In this document: piece after piece, positions 58,301-64,000 of the stretch
How the letters are laid out: each line of letters opens with the position of its first letter
How positions within the stretch are numbered: position 1 is the stretch's first letter
From: Lentinula raphanica
Lineage: Eukaryota > Basidiomycota > Agaricomycetes > Agaricales > Omphalotaceae
DNA: 64,000 nt
Assembly: GCA_027919835.1 (NCBI GenBank)
Contig: JANVFP010000006.1
Coordinates: 1,488,001 to 1,552,000 of the forward strand
Direction: 5' to 3'
Notes under the pieces: model-generated
What the model saw: only the letters and a program-made list of their open reading frames with translations
The model's database searches: none
Told to the model about the DNA's origin: nothing
Translations under genes and position numbers: made by a program

Positions 58301-61002
58301 AATATCTATCTTGTGAATTAGAAATCATCCACAAGGAGAATAGAGTGAAATTTACCGTTCCGCAAATTCTTCATACGTCCACCGTGTAGGGTATCCAGCA
58401 CAACTGATTCGGATAGTCTCTAGTACACCGCAAGCACGAAGTTGGCTCAAAACCTGCTGAGGTTGAAACTCCCACGGCCTCTTCGCCTCGTTGGGTTTGA
58501 TACATCGGATATAATGGACATTGGTGACACTGAGGGTATCCATAAGCGTGATCAACGAAGCCTTGAAGATGGAGCCCTGGGTAGGTTTCCTGGTTACCAG
58601 ACCTCCAGGACGCTTGAGTCCGCCACCGGTTGAGGGACCACCGGAAGACCCGGCTACCCAGGACTGCCTACCTGGATCAGGAATCACAGAAGAACGACGT
58701 GAGCCGCTACCAGAATCCGAAGCTGCAGGAGAACCGGGGTTGGGGCTGTCTGGGGCTCTGGTAGAATTGAGAGCTGCATCAAGGACCTCTTTCAAGAAGG
58801 AGTTTTTGGTCGTCGTCAATAGGGTCATATGTTCATCGGGTACTGTATCTCTGTTCTTTTCCAAGAAACCTTCGACTTCATACGTGACATCCAAGGCATA
58901 ATGAGCAATTGTGAAAGCGGTGTTGCCGAATCTGGGCTTCTTGAATACTTTGCCCTGAGGTTTCAGGAGCTGGTTGTTGAGCTTTTGGAGAAAAGACTGG
59001 TCGCTGCCGGAAGGGAGGCGCGATTCTTCATCTAGCAATGCAAGGACACCGAGTTTGCCCTCTATAACATCAATACAAGGCTGATTGTCGGAGAAATCGA
59101 TGAAGGTCCAGTTGATTTCTTCCTTGACATACTCTTCTTGTTCCAGTTTGAAGACATGGGAGTTGAACTACGGGAAAAATTATTGAGAATTGAGATGAGA
59201 CGGCCAATTAATGAGCTAACCTCTTGTTGAAGTTTCTCGTTTGCATAGTTAATACTGAATTGTTCGAAAGAGTTCTTGAAGTGAGGTAAGATAAGGTACT
59301 GAAAGAAAATTTCTGTTGGAGCGAAGTACCTTTTTGAAGTGCTCGAAACCGTAGATATCCAACACTCCTATGAACATCTCAGCCCGTTCCGCCGCATCTC
59401 CGTTTTCTCCTGCTAAGCTCTCGTTCACTATGGCCACCAGCCATTCGAACATACACGCGTAAACAAACTTGGCGACACTGTCTCGAACTACCGTGGCCTG
59501 CGCTCCATTGAGAGATGTCACAATCTTCTCTGAACGAGTGACAATCTGTTTCTTGACCGTCCATTTTTTGAATTCGGCGACATTGACACCCAAAAATCTT
59601 GTTGAGAGGAGCAAGGCTGGATCATTATCATCGATGGCGGAGTCGTTCCGTAGTTGAGTGATTTTGATGTTTCCTAAGTGAAGAAGAGCGGCCAGCAAAC
59701 GGAAAACGGCCCATTGCTTCTCAACACTGATTCCTACAACCGATAACGCCTGCTGAGTAGCCCTGAATTCTTCGGCATCGTCCACTCCGGTAATCGGGGT
59801 GGAAGATGGACCACCTTGTTTCAAGTAGTGGAATTTAGTGACATCTGTGTCCAGACCAAGATCTTTACGCTCCTTGAGTGGTGCTCCTGCGCACAGTTGA
59901 TAGAAAATGTGATAATTCCGCTCCGTAAGAGGCTGAAACACGATTCTCGAACGTTCAAGCAAATATGTTCGGATGCGAGCCCCGACGATCTCCTGCTTTC
60001 CATCGAAGAGAATCTATGCACACGTGAGAATGGTTGCGAAGAAGTTATGCACATTTTCTACCTACCTGGATATATTTCCCGAACCTGGAAGAATTATCAT
60101 TCCGAGTGGTTTTTGCATTACCAAAGGATTCAAGGATAGGATTGGTGGCAAGAATCTGCTTTTCTATCTCGCTAGAATCGTCAAGGGATAGCTTCAGTTT
60201 GGTGTTGGAATTTGCATCAGGTGGGTTTACTGAGGCGAGATAACGCATGATGAATTTCGCCTATGGAGATCATTAGCAAAGATGGCCGCCGTGTTGGATC
60301 ATCGCGCCTCACAGATTCAGTTTTGCCCGCACCACTGTGGAAATTGTTCAGCACAATGGATTGCAAGGCCAAAAAGTCGATTACGAACCTCTCTCCTGAT
60401 ACGATGATAGTTTGACCCATGCCCTCCTTCCTCATGGCTGTATACGCGTCTTCCGCAATGGCAAATAGATGTGGCTCGAGGTCACCACGCCGCCGTCCAG
60501 CATATGCTTGGATAATCTCCGGACCATACAGGGTGACGCGTTGAAACGGGTTGACAGCAATGAGCACGATACCACTATAGGTGTAGATACTGTGTTGTGC
60601 ATAACGATTGCGGATGGTATGAAGCACTAGGGAAGTAGCGGAGTTGAGCATAAGAAGGTCTTCTGAGAGCTTGAAACGTACCGGAAGGCTCGTTGAGATG
60701 GGAAAGGGTAGCTAAGTCGTCGGCAGTTTCGAGCAAAGGTGGATTTCGCAATGGCGGTAGACTTTCCTTCCCATCTTTTATCTCTTGTACTGTAGTGTCA
60801 ATGGTCGTTTCCTGCACAAGTAGTGAGACGATGAAAACAGGAAAATACAAGAAAAAACCACCTTTCCACGTTCGTCAAGGAAGACCAGTTTAATGGTGTC
60901 GTCGGGGTTCTTGGTAACTGAGGAAACCTCAGCAGAAATCCAGGCCTGATCCTTGTCTTCGAACCAGACCCTGGTGCCCTTGCTGTAGATGTTCTCCGCC
61001 AT
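55360..61002 (-). CDS. MYO2: class V myosin heavy chain
   Basis: Processive actin motor that carries vesicles and organelles to growing tips. Starts [21 protein letters not shown], the SH3-like N-domain. The motor has [15 protein letters not shown], the P-loop [10 protein letters not shown] (joined over an intron), [18 protein letters not shown] (switch I), [27 protein letters not shown] (switch II) and the relay [35 protein letters not shown]. Several IQ motifs follow near 57750-58150, then a coiled coil near 57100-57600 and a DIL/globular cargo domain from about 56700 to the end at 55360. About 1,600 residues and many introns. The class V assignment rests on the DIL tail. Confidence 0.93.
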
Positions 61003-61787
61003 GAGCGTTCGAGAATCCAAACAGCAACGAGGACTTGATGTTGAGGTAGAAGGAGAAGAGGGTGGTGGCTATGTTACGTGATGGCTGCAATATTCCTCTT
61101 GACTTGTTACTACTACCACTCAATGTACACCCCGACTGTACTGCAAACACAGACGACTTTTTGTAACGCAAATTTGGATATATCAAACGCCCAAAAGAAA
61201 AAGAAGTGACCTTAAAAATATACGAGCCAATCTACGTATAAGACACTCTGTGAATTTGCAAAAGAGGCTACAGCCTTACAACTTCTTTCAGTGTCACAGG
61301 ATTCACCTTCAATTGGTATCACTTAGGAGCTGTTGGAGACTGGGCAGTACTTAAAGCAGAACTGTGCAGATGAACTACCTCGTCCAGATTCAAAAGCGCA
61401 CAAGGAAAGACGTCCACTGTACTTATTGAAATATTTTTTTGAATCTATTGGGGTTTGGTTGCGCAGTCGCGGTAGAATTGCAATAGTCCACAAATTCGTA
61501 AATAGCTCAATTCGCTCTAAAAATTACAGGTGCATCTCAAAGATTTAGTAAGTACGAGTACTTTCTATGTTTGAGCTCAGAGTCAACTTGTCAAGTCTCT
61601 CCAAAAAGTTGAACGTGCGCGTGAACCTTTCGTCTGCGGTTTCGGCCCGGATTTCCCGGACAATCGATATTTGGTTTCCTGAGTTTTGCTTACTTAGGTT
61701 GTGCATCTCCTCCACCTTACGAAGACTCAAACCATCGATTCGTTGAGCTTTTTCATACTCATCGATTCAACTTTGCTGCTGCTTGTG
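61003..61787. other. 785-base divergent intergenic region of myosin V and HOM2
   Basis: The gap holds the promoters of two divergent genes. It is AT-rich near 61430-61550. No coding frame or RNA fold was seen. One TGACTC-type site is listed separately. Confidence 0.5.
61580..61585 (-). promoter_or_regulatory. GAGTCA, possible Gcn4/CPC1-type site before HOM2
   Basis: Reads TGACTC on the minus strand, about 200 bases before the HOM2 start, a normal distance for a fungal activator site. A chance match cannot be excluded. Confidence 0.3.
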
Positions 61788-63080
61788 ATGTCCTCAAAAA
61801 TCACACCTCACACCGTATCTCCTCCAAAGAAAATTAGGGTCGGCGTCCTCGGTGCAACGGGAACCGTTGGACAACGATTCATCACTCTTCTCTCCGATCA
61901 CCCTTGGTTTATCATCGAAGCGCTAGGAGCGAGCGAGCGAAGTGAAGGCAAGAAGTACAGAGAAGCTGTCAAATGGAAACAGACCATTCCTTTAGGGGGA
62001 TTGGGGCTTGGAGGTATCGGAACTTCAGAAACAGAGAAGATCAACTCGACAGACCTACGGACCGACGATGGAAGAGTTGCTGATCTCATCGTCAAGGCCT
62101 GCGTACCCGAAAATTTCAGGAACTGTCAGCTTGTCTTCAGTGGGCTCGATGCCGACGTCGCTGGTGATATCGGTGGGTGATTACTCTTGATTAAACATCG
62201 TGTCTGTTAGCCTAACAAAGCCCCAGAATCGGCCTTCCGAGCTGCAAATATCCCTTTGTTCTCGAATGCAAAAAACTATCGTCGGGATCCTCACGTACCC
62301 CTGATCGTACCACTCGTCAATCCTAGCCATTTCTCCATCATCTCACAGCAACAGCGACTACAATCACCTCCTCTATCTAAAGGATTCATTGTCACCAATG
62401 CCAACTGCTCTACCACTGGCTATGTCATCCCTTTGGCTGCGTTAGAAAAGGCCTTCGGTCCTATCGAAAGCGTCTTGGTCACCACGATGCAGGCTATCTC
62501 CGGGGCTGGGTACCCGGGTGTTCCTTCCCTTGATATCCTCGGGAATGTCGTTCCATATATTGGAGGCGAAGAGGAGAAAATTGAGTGGGAAACGCTCAAG
62601 ATCCTTGGTGGGATAATAGATTCAGAAACTGAGTCAGACAAGAATGGTACTCCACTCAAAACATTCGACATGCACCAGGCTGGTGGACAGCCTGCCTTGA
62701 GGGTCAGCGCATCTTGTAACCGGGTTCCAGTTATTGACGGGCACATGGAGTGTGTTTCGCTTCGATTTCATCGACGGCCACCGCCTTCTCCTCAACAAGT
62801 GCGAGAAGCTCTTTCTGCCTTCACTCCCGAGGTGCAAGCGCTGGGTTGCCCCTCTGCCCCTCGGAAAGCTATAGAAGTCTTCGAAGAACCTGATAGACCC
62901 CAGCCCAGATTGGATGTCAAGGGCTCACACAATGGTGCAGGGGTCAGTGTGGGCAGGGTCAGGCAGTGCCAGGTTTTGGATATAAAATTCGTCGTGCTTT
63001 CAGACAACGTTAGCATTGGTGCTGCAACGAGCAGTATCATCAATGCAGAATACGCTGTTCTCAAAGGCGTTGTTTCGTGA
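61788..63080 (+). CDS. HOM2: aspartate-semialdehyde dehydrogenase
   Basis: Second step of the aspartate pathway, reducing aspartyl phosphate to the semialdehyde for threonine and methionine synthesis in fungi. Starts [20 protein letters not shown] with the NADP loop [12 protein letters not shown]. One intron after GDI joins [22 protein letters not shown]. The active-site Cys is in [24 protein letters not shown], the substrate-binding [18 protein letters not shown] and the catalytic His in DGHMECVS follow. It ends [20 protein letters not shown]. Total about 375 residues, close to the fungal norm. Confidence 0.96.
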
Positions 63081-63248
63081 TCTCGTTCACTTACACTCAG
63101 AGATCTATTTAAATGTTTGCTTAGCTCGTAGACGATTTCTATTCCAAATGCTTGCCCAATTTTTCAAGTCCACAGTGAGTTTGACCCCTAACTGAAAGAC
63201 CAAGTTGTGACGTTGCCGGTCCGGAGAGCTCTTCATCTAACCACCGCC

Positions 63249-64000
63249 ATGGCCGTTGAACTCACTGACTCGACGCCAACTTCCTCAGCAATCTCAAGGC
63301 CAGACCCAAGGCATATCACCAGTCTTCCACAAATCTTGTCCTCCTTGTCCGACTTCGAATCACAAGAGGCTGAACTTTCCACGTCACTAACAGAGCTGTT
63401 GGCCGCAAGTGAACCTATCACCTCAGCTCTCTCCCGTCTACAATCTCTTGCTCCTCGTTTGGAGGAACTACTGAAAGGTGTATCTGATCTGTCGCAAAAT
63501 GTGTACTCTACTGCAAAAACGGCCGAACGGATTGGTGGTCGAGTGCAGTCATTGGATGAAGAAATGCGTCGAATTAGAGAAGCTGGTGACCGCGTTGGGC
63601 AAGTTATCGAATTGAAGGTGTGTTCTACCTTTTCTACACGTATGACTGATGATGCAAATTTGATCGCAGTCATCATTAACCGCGCTGCAATCGTCCATTG
63701 ACTCTGGCGACTGGGAATCAGCAACTCGACACTGCGCCCGAGCAATGTCTTTACCTTCAGAAGTAATTTCAGGGCCCTTCGCCGAATTTGCTGTTGTGAG
63801 TGTCCTCGTAGAGCAATATCTTTAAACTCTAAGCAAAGCAGGTTAGCCTACGTCAGATAGTCACCTTCCACCTGCTCAAACGCTCAAGGAAGCTCGAGAA
63901 TACCTTTTGAATGTGTTTCGTACCAATTTCGAACAAGCATCGAGATCCCGGGATTCTGCCGCTACAAGTAGATTCTTCAAGCTCTTCCCTGCCATTGGAT
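63249..64000 (+). CDS. COG4: COG4, conserved oligomeric Golgi complex subunit 4 (3' cut by window edge)
   Basis: N-terminal part of a tethering-complex subunit for retrograde Golgi vesicles. Starts MAVELTDSTPTSSAI, then a coiled-coil region rich in Leu and Ser with LSRLQSLAPRLEELLKGVSDL and VQSLDEEMRRIREAGDRVGQ. After an intron it reads TALQSSIDSGDWESATRHCARAMSLP, then across another intron PTSDSHLPPAQTLKEAREYLL and NFEQASRSRDSAATSRFFKLFPAIG, matching the COG4 pattern of a paired helix and ..RFFK.FP.(I/L)G. About 190 residues are in the window; the rest lies to the right. Confidence 0.82.

Noticed and set aside
45554..61002. Possible functional cluster of actin and polarity genes
   Set aside because: Housekeeping genes of unrelated pathways lie between them, and no shared regulation is visible; chance proximity is enough.
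1..64000. CRISPR arrays, bacterial operons or phage features
   Set aside because: None seen; the intron structure is clearly fungal nuclear DNA.

Overview
This window reads as gene-dense nuclear DNA of a filamentous basidiomycete, most likely an agaricomycete. The evidence is: nearly every gene is broken by several 50-60 base introns; intergenic gaps are short, often 70-130 bases at divergent starts; there are fungal-type genes (formin, chitin synthase activator, GH3 glucosidase with PA14 insert); and a spermidine synthase-saccharopine reductase fusion that is known from basidiomycetes is present. The organism is an inference; no rRNA or species marker is present. Gene models were joined by eye from open frames, splice signals and family motifs, so exon ends are good where a motif is rebuilt across the junction and less sure elsewhere.

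Layout. 1-5.5 kb: tail of an MFS transporter, tRNase Z, an intron-containing tRNA-Leu(UAA), a protein with HN1/Jupiter-like repeats, and the mitochondrial genes COQ7 and a complex I B15-type subunit whose stop codons lie about 20 bases apart. 5.5-13 kb: an RBM5/RBM10-like splicing factor, a GPI-anchored PEBP-like protein and a YEATS2-like chromatin protein. 13-24.3 kb: prolyl-tRNA synthetase with a mitochondrial leader, a GH3 beta-glucosidase, a UPF0538 protein, a Ydj1-type DnaJ, a Nit2-type amidase and an RGG-rich protein. 24.4-32.3 kb: phosphoglycerate kinase, a PHD-JmjC histone demethylase, a Skt5/Chs4-like Sel1-repeat protein and the beta subunit of the mitochondrial processing peptidase.

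32.35-35 kb is the one accessory-looking stretch: pyrimidine-rich, with a duplicated block of about 110 bases, an 18-base minisatellite, an LTR-like edge and a decayed coding frame whose three internal stops can all be explained by C-to-T change. It is followed by a small predicted secreted protein of unknown function and an F-box protein.

37.8-64 kb returns to housekeeping genes: a DH-PH-FYVE Rho exchange factor, NOP53, TFIIB, a diaphanous-type formin, a PAP2 lipid phosphatase, the SPE3-LYS9 fusion, a class V myosin, aspartate-semialdehyde dehydrogenase and the start of COG4. Several of these (formin, Rho exchange factor, myosin V, chitin synthase activator, COG4) act in polarised tip growth, and two (SPE3-LYS9, HOM2) in aspartate-lysine-polyamine metabolism; I read this as ordinary gene density rather than a functional cluster. 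I found no clear novel multi-gene system. The most notable single items are the 16-base microexon in tRNase Z, the paired alternative starts of tRNase Z and prolyl-tRNA synthetase, the three-copy HN1-like repeat gene and the decayed repeat-rich interval.
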